Shown: piece after piece, positions 28,745 to 39,740 of the stretch
Layout of the letters: each line of letters begins with the position of its first letter
How positions within the stretch are numbered: the first letter of the stretch is position 1
Program-made: the position numbers and the translations under genes
Source: Nemertoderma westbladi
Lineage: Eukaryota; Xenacoelomorpha; Nemertodermatida; Nemertodermatidae
Direction: 5' to 3'
Assembly (NCBI GenBank): GCA_032718475.1
Contig: JAUCBJ010007456.1
Coordinates: 1-57,327 of the forward strand
DNA length: 57,327 nt
Notes under the pieces: model-generated
What the model was told of the DNA's origin: nothing
Database searches by the model: none
What the model saw: the letters and a program-made list of their open reading frames with translations, nothing else

Positions 28745-28932
28745 CTGGAACGGCATCAGTGATAATTCAGTTTTATTCGCTTCAGGTTATTATTTCAGTA
28801 TATTAACTCTAGAAAATTGCAATATTGTATGTATAATATAATATACATACAATATTGCAATGTTCTAGAGTTAATATACGGAAATAATAGCCTGAAGCGA
28901 ATAAAACTGAATAATCACTGATGCCGTTCCAG
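28745..28932. mobile_element. 188-bp foldback element (MITE-like)
   Basis: The two 91-bp arms beginning ctggaacggcatcagtga are reverse complements with about four mismatches and almost no loop (centre near 28838). It sits just upstream of the element X gene and may have replaced that gene's 5' end. No target duplication was seen. Confidence 0.8.
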
Positions 28933-28933
28933 A

Positions 28934-29090
28934 AGCAAATTAACCTGTATAATTACCGAGGCCGCAGGCCGAGGTTATTATATTAGGTTAATTTGCTGAA
29001 GGATAAGGCAGAAGTGATTATTACAGTTTTATTCGCTGAAGGTTTTTATTTCTGTATATTAACTCTAGAACATTGCAATATTGTGTTTAA
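28934..29090. repeat. Second hairpin and a solitary foldback arm
   Basis: 28934-28997 is another hairpin (agcaaattaacct ... aggttaatttgct, with gaggccgcaggccgag at the tip). 29011-29090 repeats one arm of the 188-bp foldback (ttttattcgctgaag, tatattaactctagaac), so the locus holds one and a half copies. Confidence 0.65.
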
Positions 29091-29179
29091 TGTTAATTAG
29101 AGCATATTGACAACATGACGAACAACATGACAGCTTACTTTATATTTTTAAGGATCGTTTCTAATACAATACGTGTATT

Positions 29180-29377
29180 GTAAAAGCTTTTGCGGATATA
29201 ACAAGTCATTTTTCTCCGCAATGTACTGTGTAGGTGTTTTAGCGGACATAACAAGCCATTTTCTCCGCAATGTACCGTGTATGTGTTTTAGCGGACATTA
29301 CAAGCCATTTTCTCCGCAATGTACCGTGTAAGTGCTTTAGCGGACATAATAAGCCATTTTCTGCCGCAATGCGCCTA
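29180..29377 (+). repeat. Four 49-50-bp subterminal repeats of element X
   Basis: Units start at 29180, 29230, 29279 and 29328 and contain the core gcggacataacaagccatt, then ctccgcaatgtaccgt. The same four units occur at 44534-44731 in copy 2. Arrays like this at the inner edge of TIRs are often transposase-binding sites; that role is inference. Confidence 0.8.
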
Positions 29378-30407
29378 ATACTCTAAAAGACTGGAACTCA
29401 GATGACGAAATCTATCAGCTGATTTACTGTAAACGTGGAACCTCTCTTTGTTCAGCTCTCTCAGCCAATCAGAGCGATTTTCATTTTATATTGCACAGAG
29501 GCCTACGGAAAACCGCGCAATGCATTACGGTTTTTGTTTACCTTTTCTGAGACTCAGAACATCGGCTTAGAAATTCTTCTGTGCTTCTGTAGAAGTTTCA
29601 GACTTTGGCCAACATTACACGGCTTTGATTATAAGAACGTAAATCTATTATCAATCCAAACAAACTGCACTCAACTCAACTGCGGTACTGGCAAACCAAA
29701 CATACCAAACGGCATTATTTTACTTCTGTTTACTGTCTGTTATTAATTGTTATATGTTGATGGATATGTTGTTATATTTGGAGAATACCGATAAATAATC
29801 ATAAAACCCCCAATCTTCTTGATTACTGAAGGTAAGAGGGGGGACCGGTTACCTGTAGCAATCGCGACTTACATTATAGTGGTTTTAGTGTGAATTAAAT
29901 GCTATTTCATAATCCCTACATATGTCAGTTGCTATCCTCCTTATATATGATCAAATTCAGTGACGGTCGGCAGATCAGTGTGCAGCAGTGTGAAGTCGTA
30001 TGCAGTGTTGTGACAGATAATAAAGCATCTCCTAAAGAATGCGCTATTTACGAAAATCAGTAGACATCTCGTTGTGTTTAGTATAAGTCATAACTCTGTT
30101 TTTATACTTAAAGCGCCACGTCCTAAAGGAACTGTTAATAATTCCCCGAAAGTGAATAATATTGTCAGAGATTATATAGTAACGATCAATCGAATAATAC
30201 CGTAGGTCTGCACCGCAATCACTTCAAAGCACCCGAATCCAGTCTCCCTTAACAGTGGGTGAATGATCGCGCATAGACTGGCTTCGGCTAATGTTACTTC
30301 ATGTGCACTAAATACTTGTTAGTTGTTATAGGCTAAAGTCGATTTATAAACAAGAGGACACCTAAAATTGGCAGGTTAAACTGCTAAAGGTCTAAAAGCG
30401 CGAACAA
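29180..30407 (+). repeat. Element X right TIR
   Basis: About 1.2 kb, inverse of 13163-14197 plus 26193-26280, and directly similar to 44534-45668. The 103-residue frame at 29435-29746 lies within it, is matched in copy 2 (44887-45198), but has no domain and is not called. Confidence 0.85.
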
Positions 30408-32314
30408 TAATAGATTTTAGTTTCTGATTGCACGTAGGCAATAAATTCGAATGTACCGGTAGGATGGTAACCTGTAGGCCTACCTACCTAACCACCCGAA
30501 CCTGTACTTACCGTTACTAGTATTATTTCGATTGTGATATTGTATATTGGTAGGCTGTTTAAGAGATTAGGGACTGTACACCCCTTGTTTCTTTTAGAGC
30601 TTATTTATTTCTGTCAGTTTTATTTATCTGTAAGTGTGATATTGAGCAGAAGGCGTGTAAGCCCGCTCAAATTGTACAAATAATTTGTAGGCTGGATTGT
30701 TGTCTGACTGTTGTTGGGTCTGAAGAGATTGCAGTGTGTGTAGAGTGTATGTCCGATAAAGTACTAGTTAGGAAGGTGGGGGCATCCAGTGCTGTAAGGT
30801 AAATCCCCCCCAAAAGAATAAGTCGTACTACTCGGTTAGAACGCATACTAACTAACCATTTCGGAGTCTGCATATACTGTAGTTTATTTAGGCTTGCCAG
30901 TAGTCTGCCAGCATTTGGTCTGTATTTTGTTTGTATAGTCTGCACGGGTAGCGTAATATTTATTATTCAGAGTCTATGCGAGTATTCGCAACCTACATAC
31001 CCCTAAGTTTATTCCTACAGTAATTGTGCTTGTTATACATACCGTTATAGTTAAATTAACCCCGGTACTACATCAGGGCTGCTTGGCGTAGGTAAAGACT
31101 GGTGATTTTATGCTCTGGTCACTCCAGCAGATACCGTGGTTCTTTTAGCTGTACAAGTATATTTAACTGCTGGTTATTTGTTGTATAAGCACTTGTACCT
31201 AATTTAGGGTTTAGTGTACAGTGCTTTCCGAAAGTAATTAGTGTGTAGGCAGTATATTTGTGTTGTAAAGTGGTTAATAGGCACGTTAGCTCTGGTTGGC
31301 TGCGGTAATTAACTTCTAGGTAAGGACACTCCGGGAACATAATGTAGTACTTATAGAGCTGTAGAGCTAAAGACTATAAGTCGTCAGACGGTGGTATTTT
31401 CTTATCTAGACAATGCAATTTATTTACTACTGCTTAATTATTTTCAAATACCGTAGTATCCTGTCGGTTTGTAATAACCAGAAATTCTAACTTCTTGTTA
31501 GGCTGGTTTGTAGATTTCCTGTGAAATTACCCTAAAATTTGTCCGTGTAACTTTTGGTGTTTATTTAGAAATTGTAATCCTACACAGTAATTGTAAGTAA
31601 TTTGTAGTAATAAGTAACTTAGTAAAGTAGAATTATTTGTTTTAGTGTCTAACAGGTAGCACTCCACTGAGAGCGTTCAGCGTCTGTGTAGTAACACCTT
31701 ACTTGGAAATAATAACATTTATTTCAAATATTGACAAAATCCCTTGTACGGGTACATAATATATTATAAATCAACTCAAACCGATTTATAACATAGTAGG
31801 CCTGTTATACATCAATTAGGTCTTAATATCAGTTGGACTACTGCTTAATAACAGTAATAAAGTAAAGAAAAGTAACCCTAAAATTCAGAAATTCAGTTAT
31901 TATAAAATAATTGACATTACCGGTATTTACGAAAGGCTTATTATATTTATTTCTATAAATTTAAGCTGAAATTATATACCGGTATTCTGTAATTAATCCT
32001 AGTCTATAATAATACTTAACTTATATATACTATAAGTGTATGCTGTATACCGGTATTTAAGGTAGGCTTATTATATATATTTATATAAATTTATGCTGAA
32101 ATTATATACCGGTATTCTGTGACTAAACCTAGTCTGTAATCATACTTATATATATACTAAAAGAGTATACCGGTATTCTAATATATTGTATATATATCAC
32201 GTTACACTGAGTAACGGTATCGGTAATTAATTACTAGGCTTACAGTGGATACTGAATTACTAGACTTGCTTTAACTGTCGTTATAGTAGTAGGCATTCAA
32301 CTGTACAATCAAAC
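30408..32314. other. Non-coding flank and 5' region of BEL element Y
   Basis: No coding signal. It should contain the 5' LTR and leader of the gag-pol at 32315-39740, but I found no sequence repeated after 39740, so no LTR is called. A tandem pair of about 120 bp lies at 31925-32165. Confidence 0.45.
31925..32165 (+). repeat. Tandem pair of about 120 bp
   Basis: The block ggcttattatat.ttattt, then gctgaaattatataccggtattctgt and cctagtctataat, appears twice, near 31937 and 32064. Further accggtatt motifs surround it. Confidence 0.65.
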
Positions 32315-34219
32315 ATGGCTGACACAAAGCAAACTCTGTCAGATAGTCTTCTAGAAAGAACAGTCTGCGACTCAGACAGGAGTGCAGAAAATCTGAGACC
32401 TAAGTCCAAGTCCCCTCCTACTGTGAGAAAGGTCATCCCTCCAGTAGTAGTATCAGACCCTAGGCTAGTCAAGCACCGTAGGTCTATTATAGGCACTCGG
32501 GCTCAAGTCAAGCGGGACCAAGAGGCAGCTGTTAAACAGCAGCAACACCCGAACCCAGAACTTATTTCTCAGCAGCCTGATAGCTCCAGTAGTTCAGATA
32601 CTGTAGAGTTGACACCCGAGATCGGAGCAAAGATGGCAGAAGCGGTTTATTCGGATCCACTTCTAATTCTTCATGAAGCCGTACTCACTAGAGTATTGAT
32701 CGCGGTGGAGGAACATCAAAGCGATTGGGCGAGAAGTAAGCGATCGACCAAGGACAGTTATGCGGGATACACAATGGAGGAACTGAAGTCTATTGTCGAG
32801 ACGCAATGGAACTTCCCCGGACCCGGACTCCCGTTTAACTTATCGGAAGCTGCCTGGGAGGACTTATACCGGATGGGAGTGGTAAAGGACACTAGAGATC
32901 CAGCTGTGTGGAAGAGGTCGGCAGCAGGATATGTACAGGGATTCTTCAGTTCTTTGGAGCGACTAGAGGAACAACTGTTTCAACAACCCCAAGGACCTCA
33001 AGAGCAGGGAGAGCTGCTTTATCAAGTTCGAGAACGAATCTTAAGGATCAGACTAATCCTTTCGGCCTTTGAGGAAGCCTCGAAGAGAAGTCAAGATACG
33101 TCGTTGCAAGTTGCCGTAAAGACTTGGTTCCAACGAGTGAGTCTTAAAGTCCAGGGAACGACCCAATGGAAAATTCAGCTAACTGAGCGCGCGACCCACG
33201 GAGAATCAACAGACGCTACCTTTTCTCAGGTGGAAAGCGAAGTTACATCAGATAAACCTCAGAAGAAAGACGCTATTGACATCTATCTGTCGGACTATCA
33301 AAGATTTATAGGTGACAAAGAGTTAAGGAGACGTCTAGCTGGACTTCACCCTAATAGTGAGGGAGCCAAATTTGTATTAGACTCGATAGATGCGGAAATG
33401 TTAGCCGCGGATCGAGCTAAATTTGATGAAAGAATCCGCATTGTTAGAGTCCAAGAAGAGCAGCTAAAGAAAAAACAAATAGAAGACAGAAAGGCAGCAA
33501 CAGCGGCAGTGGCAGAAGTTAAAAGAAAAGCGGCAGCAGCAGCGGCAGCGGCAGAAGCAGAAAGAAAAGAGGCAGAGGCAGAAAGAAAAGCGGCAGCGGC
33601 AGAAGCGGAAAGAACTGCGGCAGAGGCAGTGGTAGAAGCAGAACGGAAGGCATCTGAAGAGACAACCCAACTAGAGTTGGAAAATCTTCAAGAGAAGCAA
33701 GACTACTTAAATAAACAGATAACAGCTAGTCAGATGCAGATGATAAGTCGATCTACTGCCAAGAGACAGGGATTTACATTATCTGATGAAGGCGATACAA
33801 CAGACCCTGAAGGCGGAGGAAATAGATCTCGTTCCAGCAGACGTAGAAGAACGCCCCACCGTCAGAAATTGCCTAATTTGCCCCCAGCTGTGAGAAGGCA
33901 ACTAGCTAGTGTAGACTTAGGTAGTACAGAACACACAGACCAAATTATTAGAGTAGAAAGACTCCCTACTATAGTAGATGAGCCTGAAATAATTAGGCCT
34001 GTTCTCAAAGCCACCCCCTCTGTGATAGAGACCCCTGTACTTCCAGAACCTCACTCTAAATTCCCTTTGCACAGTACTAAACTACCTGTGCCCAGTAGAA
34101 TGGCGGGGGATGGATCTCCTGCTCAGACAAATGGAGGAACATCGGCTACGTTCCTCCCAACAGGTCCGGGAGTTGGAAGGGACTGTTCAACAGTTAAAGA
34201 GAACAGTAAGAGAAGGTAG
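32315..34219 (+). CDS. Element Y gag N-terminal part
   Basis: 634 residues from ATG 32315. The N-terminal half (SDPLLILHEAVLTRVLIAVEE and later YLSDYQRFIGDKELRRRLAG) is helical and unrecognised. Residues about 385-460 form a coiled coil with Ala-rich EAERKEAEAERKAAAAEAE repeats. The sequence then turns basic (RSRSSRRRRTPHR). It parallels the coiled-coil gag N-terminus of the other LTR family, though without clear sequence identity. The frame change into the gag core lies in the overlap, near a GGGGG run at 34105-34109: the downstream frame is +1 and continues the coiled coil. Confidence 0.7.
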   Translation: MADTKQTLSDSLLERTVCDSDRSAENLRPKSKSPPTVRKVIPPVVVSDPRLVKHRRSIIGTRAQVKRDQEAAVKQQQHPNPELISQQPDSSSSSDTVELTPEIGAKMAEAVYSDPLLILHEAVLTRVLIAVEEHQSDWARSKRSTKDSYAGYTMEELKSIVETQWNFPGPGLPFNLSEAAWEDLYRMGVVKDTRDPAVWKRSAAGYVQGFFSSLERLEEQLFQQPQGPQEQGELLYQVRERILRIRLILSAFEEASKRSQDTSLQVAVKTWFQRVSLKVQGTTQWKIQLTERATHGESTDATFSQVESEVTSDKPQKKDAIDIYLSDYQRFIGDKELRRRLAGLHPNSEGAKFVLDSIDAEMLAADRAKFDERIRIVRVQEEQLKKKQIEDRKAATAAVAEVKRKAAAAAAAAEAERKEAEAERKAAAAEAERTAAEAVVEAERKASEETTQLELENLQEKQDYLNKQITASQMQMISRSTAKRQGFTLSDEGDTTDPEGGGNRSRSSRRRRTPHRQKLPNLPPAVRRQLASVDLGSTEHTDQIIRVERLPTIVDEPEIIRPVLKATPSVIETPVLPEPHSKFPLHSTKLPVPSRMAGDGSPAQTNGGTSATFLPTGPGVGRDCSTVKENSKRR

Positions 34220-35840
34220 GTTAGAGTTGCAAGAAGTGCAGCAGAGTATCGCGTTAGAACGCGATAAGTTAGTAAATATACAAAAGGGTATACCACCACC
34301 CCCTGTAACAATGTGTCAACCTGTTAGGTCTGAAGTATTTCATGCGCAAGGTGTGGAGCCTACACGCATATATACAGCTAGTGAAGTAGAAACTCCTATA
34401 GTAAACCCTATTAAGGGTAATTATAAACCTGTTGATAATGATATTCAATATAGAACTGATCATAATCCGAGAAATTTATATAACGATAACTCGATATTAA
34501 CTAATACGATGGCCCAAGAAAGTTTTACGCGTCAAATGGCTAGAACCGAAGCCCGTCAAGCGGTAAAGGTGGGAGAGATCGTCAAATTCAACGGAGATGA
34601 GATGAAATGGTTTCCTTTTAATGAATATTATAAAGATAACATACAGAGTTCCGTACTATCCCACGGAGAGAAACTTAGATTCCTCATCGAGTGCTTGGAA
34701 GGACCTCCCAAGTTAATGGCGTTAAAGTTTATTGGACATCCAGATGGATTAAGACAAGTTTGGGATACACTAAACATCAGGTATGGTAATAGGACTAACA
34801 TAGCTAGGTATTTGTATGCGAAATTAGTAGCACCCCGAAAGTTTCTTAGCAGCGGGATTATAGAATTTTCCGGTGAGATCCAAGAGATTTGTAGACAGTT
34901 AGATTGGCTAGGTAAGTCTCATGAATATCAGAGTTCTATGGTTGTTGGAGCCATAGCATCTACTTTGCCGAAGGGTGGAGTAGGTACGCGTTGGGATAAG
35001 AGAGTTCTCTATATGATGGACCAGCAACAAAGAGACCCTACCATGGCTGATCTCATGTCATTCTTAAATGGAGAGGTAAGATTACAGCTCCTAAAGCAGT
35101 CTCGAGAGAAGACACCAGAGAATAAGGTTAGTGAAAAACCCGTTTCTAGGAGAAAGGTAACACCAGTGTGTTATACAGACGATGGCGAAAGCCAAACCTC
35201 TCAAGAGGAGAACAGCGGGAAAGACACTGAAAGATCTTACTATGACAACAAAACGCCTAAAGAGCAGGTAAGTAAATCCAAGTCTCGAACCAATGACAGG
35301 AGAGAACAGGTAAGAAAAACCCCTCCTACGTCTCCTAAGAGAATTCATGGAAGAAAGCCCGAGGAAATAACCAGTGTACGCAACACCACACAAGTTAAAG
35401 TAAGTAACATCAAACCCAAATGTGCATTGTGCGACGGGCCCCATCATTTAAGTGTATGTGATGAATTCTTAAAGAAATCCCTAAAGGATAGACGGGATGT
35501 CATTTGGGATAAGCGGTTGTGTTATAATTGTCTCAGACAAGGACACCAATGGCGGACCTGTTACTCAGACGCGAGGTGTGCTAAGTGCGGCGCGAAACAT
35601 CATATCTTGCTGCACACCGAATTTGAAAGAACCAGCCCGAGTCAGGTAAGTGAGTCTGAACTACATGTCCAATTCAGTGATGTGAACGACACTGACCACA
35701 GCTCTGAGATAGAAGGATTTTACACGGACGAATTCTCCGACGAAAACGAATCCTGTTATATGATAAACACCGCGGTGTATCGAGCGCTTACGTATGAGAC
35801 TGAGACCGATAATGAAGTCCAATCGAATATTCCGGACTGA
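34110..35840 (+). CDS. Element Y BEL/Pao gag core with zinc knuckles
   Basis: 576 residues. The DUF1759-type gag core spans about 145-330 (VKFNGDEMKWFPFNEYYKDNI; LRFLIECLEGPPKLMAL). A Ser/Lys-rich linker follows, then the BEL-type zinc-binding triplet: CALCDGPHHLSVC (about 437), CYNCLRQGHQWRTC (about 471) and CAKCGAKHHILLH (about 490). It ends at TGA 35838-35840. The next frame of pol is in the same phase, so this stop is either a recent nonsense change or a readthrough point. Confidence 0.85.
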   Translation: MDLLLRQMEEHRLRSSQQVRELEGTVQQLKRTVREGRLELQEVQQSIALERDKLVNIQKGIPPPPVTMCQPVRSEVFHAQGVEPTRIYTASEVETPIVNPIKGNYKPVDNDIQYRTDHNPRNLYNDNSILTNTMAQESFTRQMARTEARQAVKVGEIVKFNGDEMKWFPFNEYYKDNIQSSVLSHGEKLRFLIECLEGPPKLMALKFIGHPDGLRQVWDTLNIRYGNRTNIARYLYAKLVAPRKFLSSGIIEFSGEIQEICRQLDWLGKSHEYQSSMVVGAIASTLPKGGVGTRWDKRVLYMMDQQQRDPTMADLMSFLNGEVRLQLLKQSREKTPENKVSEKPVSRRKVTPVCYTDDGESQTSQEENSGKDTERSYYDNKTPKEQVSKSKSRTNDRREQVRKTPPTSPKRIHGRKPEEITSVRNTTQVKVSNIKPKCALCDGPHHLSVCDEFLKKSLKDRRDVIWDKRLCYNCLRQGHQWRTCYSDARCAKCGAKHHILLHTEFERTSPSQVSESELHVQFSDVNDTDHSSEIEGFYTDEFSDENESCYMINTAVYRALTYETETDNEVQSNIPD

Positions 35841-37571
35841 CAACCATCTTGGAAAGCGCCAACTTCCAACATCGGAATTCGGGAATTCCCCGTAGTTCAG
35901 CTGAGAGTCCATGGGCCTGGTAAGGGTTTTATAGTAAACGCCCTCCTGGACTCCGGCAGCACAGGAACATTTATCGATAAATAACTAGCCGAAGACATCT
36001 TTGCTGGACAACCCAAGTTCCGAACTAAGTTGAATCTTTCAGGAATTATGCAGGTTTGGAAATCTACAGAAGCTACAGACTACTATGTAGGCGCGTTGTC
36101 CACTCCCCAGGACGAACTAGGAGAACACAGCATAAGGTCAGTAAAAATGGTGGCGATAAAGAACTTTGCTACCAGCCAAGTGGAACCTTACAACTGGGAT
36201 GAAGATGATTTTACCCAGCAGCATAATATCCCTAGATTCAACACCGACTACCCAGGGGTGCAAATATTGATCGGCCAAAATGCGCATGAGGCGCTTGAGA
36301 CATTAGAGAAACGGCCTGCTCGACCGCAATCATTGCAAACCTATGCGGGAAGAACGAGAGTAGGTTGGTACTTCACTGGACCTTCCCGTAGAACACTCAT
36401 GGAAAGATTACCTACCGAACACATACATCAGGTGAGTGAATGGGAAGAAGAAATCAGTGAGGGAGAGACCACACCTGAGGGAACACCATACTCCTCAGAT
36501 AACGACGATATTACCCAATTATTTGACGAGGAAAATACAATCGACCTCCTCACCGAAAGTGAAGCTTGGAGAAACCAAGTGCACCTGTGCCATCTCATCA
36601 ATCATGGCGGACAACTCAATTACAACGACGAGCTAAATGAGGTGATAGATCGATACAACGATAAGATTCGCGATGAACACGCTGTACGATTCTTTACTCA
36701 CGAAGCTGTAGAGCCTAATTCCTACGACGAGGCTCTATCTGTCGAGGAGGAAAGAGCCAAGCAGATCCAGGTTTTCTTAACTACCCGTTTTCTTAAAGAT
36801 CAAGGTAGATATGAAATTGGTCTTCCGTTCCGACGGCGAGAACCCAACTGTATAAATAACCGACCCTTGGCAGAGAAGAGAATCGCGCAACTACATCGGC
36901 GCCTTACGGCCAATGCTTCAGCTAAAGAGATGTATAAGACCCAGCTAAAGAAATTCATCGATAAGGGATACGCGGAGCGAGTACCGGAAGAAACACCCAT
37001 AACTGAGAGAACATATTACCTAACACATCATTACGTTCCCAAACCCGGTAAACCCAATGAAGTCCGGGTAGTATTCGACGGCTCCGCCCTTTACATGGGC
37101 CAATCCCTTAACTCGGAGTTGTTGCCGGGACCCAACTTACTCCAATCCATGTTGGGAATATTCTTAAGATTACGGCAATATTCTATCGCTTTCACCTCGG
37201 ATATAGAAGGTATGTTCTTACAAGTTAAGGCGCTGGATAGGGATCGAGACAGCCTACGATTTCTGTGGTGGCCTGAAGGAGAACTCAACCAAAAACCGGT
37301 AGAGTACTGGATGACCATCCAGGCTTTCGGGATCATCTCGAGCCCCTCGAACGCTTGTTCAATAGTGCGTACCACTGCTGATGACAACCGAGACGCCTTC
37401 TCTAAAGCAGTTATCGACAACATCAAACGGGATATATACATGGACGACAATTTAAAGTCCCTCCCATCGGTGGAAGAAGCCATTGATGTTGCCAAGGGAA
37501 CGGTAGAGTGCTTGAAACGCGATGGATTTCGACTACTTATTTCTCCCCATGTATTCCTATCAACTCCATGA
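35841..37571 (+). pseudogene. Element Y protease and reverse transcriptase, broken
   Basis: In phase with the gag core. The protease motif NALLDSGSTGTFID lies near 35940, followed by an in-frame TAA at about 35982. From 36030 the frame is open. It contains the DUF1758 continuation (LIGQNAHEAL; RTRVGWYFTGP) and the reverse transcriptase with YLTHHYVPKPGK, VRVVFDGSA, AFTSDIEGMFLQV and the active-site YMDD at about 37437. The frame breaks soon after GFRLLIS. A deletion removes the thumb and connection before the RNase H part. It is not functional as it stands. Confidence 0.85.
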
Positions 37572-37917
37572 ATTTGGAGACGCCAACGATATGGGAATAG
37601 GTATAGTAGCCTACCTGAGGGTTGAAACTCCGGATGGAATTAAAGTTGCCTTGGTTACCTCTAAGGCCTTGATATACAACAAGCTACGAGTTCCTCGAGC
37701 GGAGATAAAGGCGGCTCTATACGCTACAGCCATCGGACGGAATGTCACAGAACAGATCGACTATCCACTGGAGAAAACTGTCTATTGGACTGATGCTTTA
37801 CTCGTTTTGGAGTATATAACCAATGAAGTCTGTCAGTTCAGCGTCTTCGTTACCAACAGAGTGGCCATTATACTTAGTCGCACTAATGTAGATCAATGGA
37901 GACATTGCCCTGGGTAA
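37540..37917 (+). pseudogene. Element Y RNase H-like fragment
   Basis: Shifted by one frame from the RT. The text EFGDANDMGIGIVAYLRV with AEIKAALYA and VYWTDALLVLEYI matches the RNase H region of BEL/Pao pol, with Asp residues at the usual first and later positions. It ends at a stop at 37915-37917. Confidence 0.75.
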
Positions 37918-39740
37918 ATCAAAGTTATTTAAACCTGTGATAGATCTGTCTGTACTACACATTTCCGGGGACGACACTGTGGATCTAAACTCCCCCGCAA
38001 CAAATAAATCTGTTGTGGAAATCCGAGAAAGAGACTGGAAATCTGGAACACCAGACCTCTAGGCAGGGACTCTCACCTCTCCTGCAGAGAGCGATAAATC
38101 ACTATAGCTCCTGGAATCGGCTTTGTAAGGCCGTCGTGTATTTGAAGCGATGCTTCCATCATCACTACTCCAGGATGAAGATCGCTAGTGATACCGCTCC
38201 ACTGACATCTGCGCAGGTCCATGCTATTAAAGATCTTCCCAAATATAAAGTATCAGATAGGTTTCTGATGGAGAAGATCAGTTACCAGGAGCATGAAGAA
38301 ACCAATAAGCAGATACTGAGACTCCTGCAATGCTATGAAGATTCCGATAAGTATTTCCTGTTGTTGAGAAATCCACAGATGCGCTTAAGGGATCGTTTCT
38401 CTAGCACAATGATAGATGGGTTAATACGTGTTGGAGGGAGATTAACTAATGCTCCATTATCCTTTGACACTAAATTTCCCATACTCATTAGAAATCTTGA
38501 AATACAAATCAAGATGATTGTCGATGTTCACAGTAAGCTTTACCATGCTGGTAGAGAACGAGTTCTTAGCGAAATTCGAACTCGCTATTATTTCCATAAA
38601 CCCCGTAGAGCTCTGAACCAAGTTCTTAGGAACTGTATACCCTGTAGGAAAGCATTCAGTAGGCCTTTAACACAGCGAGAGGCAGAATTACCTAGGGAAC
38701 GAGTAAGCTTCTAGGAACCACCCTTTACTAATACCGGTGTGGATTTATTTGGCCCTATTGAAGTATATCGTGCTAGGACTACAGTCAAGCGATGGTGTAT
38801 CATCTTTGTCTGTATGACTTGTAGAGCGATCCATCTAGATATGGTGAACGATCTATCTACCAACAGCTTCATACTGAGCTTACGCCGACAGATCGCTTGC
38901 TTTGGAATTAGCAACATGATGAGATCTGATAAGGGAACGAACTTCATTGGCGCCAATAATGAGATCAAAGCTTACGTTAAAGACTGGAACCAAAGACAGG
39001 TGGACGATCAGCTAAGGGTAACAGCATCTAGCTGGACCTTCAACGCCGCCGACGCCCCTTGGTGGGGAGGAAGTTGGGAGAGATTAATAAGGAGCGTGAA
39101 GACCGCATTTCACTTTATAGTGCCGTGCCGCGCATATCTCACCGACGAACTTTTGCGGACGTTAATGGAAGAAATCGCCGCCTATCTTAACGAGAGACCG
39201 CTTATACCAGTCTCATCGAGTCCCGACTCCCTAGAAGCGCTAACACCCGCGCATTTCCTACTGAAGAAACCTGTAGCCATGCTCCCACGATCGGAAATCA
39301 CGGACGGAGACGAATACTGCCTACAAACTTGGCAACTTATGCAGTTATTATCCCGTCGTTTCGCTGACCATTTCGAAAAACATTATCTGCCTACGCTACA
39401 ACTTCGAACCAAGTGGTTTGCACAGCAAGAAAACGTCAGCGCCGGAGACATGGTCCTTATTGTGGAATCAGATCTTCCACGTAAGCGGTGGCAGACAGGT
39501 CGTATCATCGAGACTCATATATCCGATGATGGTTTAGTGCGATCGGTAGAACTCGTCGTCATGCGACGTAACTTTAAGAAACCTGGAATTGTATTCGAAA
39601 CGCAGCAACTCAATCGCCCAGTTGGTCGTTTATGTTTACTGGAAAGAGACAGAGAACTATCCGGAAACTATGGAAGGCAAGATACTCTTCCCACGACCAC
39701 CTCCCTAATCCAACAAACATCTAGGGACTCCCCAACGTAA
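37918..39740 (+). pseudogene. Element Y integrase
   Basis: The frame 38013-38714 carries MIDGLIRVGGRL and the HHCC zinc finger (HSKLYHAGRERV ... CIPCRK). TAG at 38712-38714 interrupts it, and the same phase resumes (38739-39740) with the core: VDLFGPI (Asp), MRSDKGTNFIGA (Asp), APWWGGSWERLIRSVK (Glu), then ALTPAHFLLKKP and a C-terminal GDMVLIVESDLPRKRWQTGRI. The DDE triad is complete, but the in-frame stop and upstream breaks make it a pseudogene. Confidence 0.85.

Larger units (their letters stand above)
13163..30407. mobile_element. Element X copy 1: long-TIR transposon with a nested LTR element
   Basis: The outer ends match in inverted orientation: ttgttcgcgctttcagacc at 13163 and its complement ending at 30407, with similarity running inward for over 1.1 kb. 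Inside, on the minus strand, is one gene (exonuclease-like plus zinc knuckles, 26354-28700). A complete LTR retrotransposon (14198-26187) is inserted in the left TIR. Removing it and one 5-bp duplication leaves about 5.25 kb. No transposase or integrase was recognised. Two further copies lie at 41.4-45.67 kb and 45.67-47.38 kb. Long TIRs plus repeated subterminal motifs fit a DNA transposon. A target duplication could not be fixed, and the superfamily is unknown. Confidence 0.7.

Noticed and set aside
29435-29746. 103-residue frame conserved between 29435 and 44887
   Set aside because: It lies inside the TIR, so conservation reflects the repeat; no domain, and the inverse TIRs do not keep it.
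13163-30407. Reading element X as a Polinton/Maverick
   Set aside because: TIR length fits, but no DNA polymerase B, retroviral-like integrase, ATPase or capsid sequence is present in any copy.
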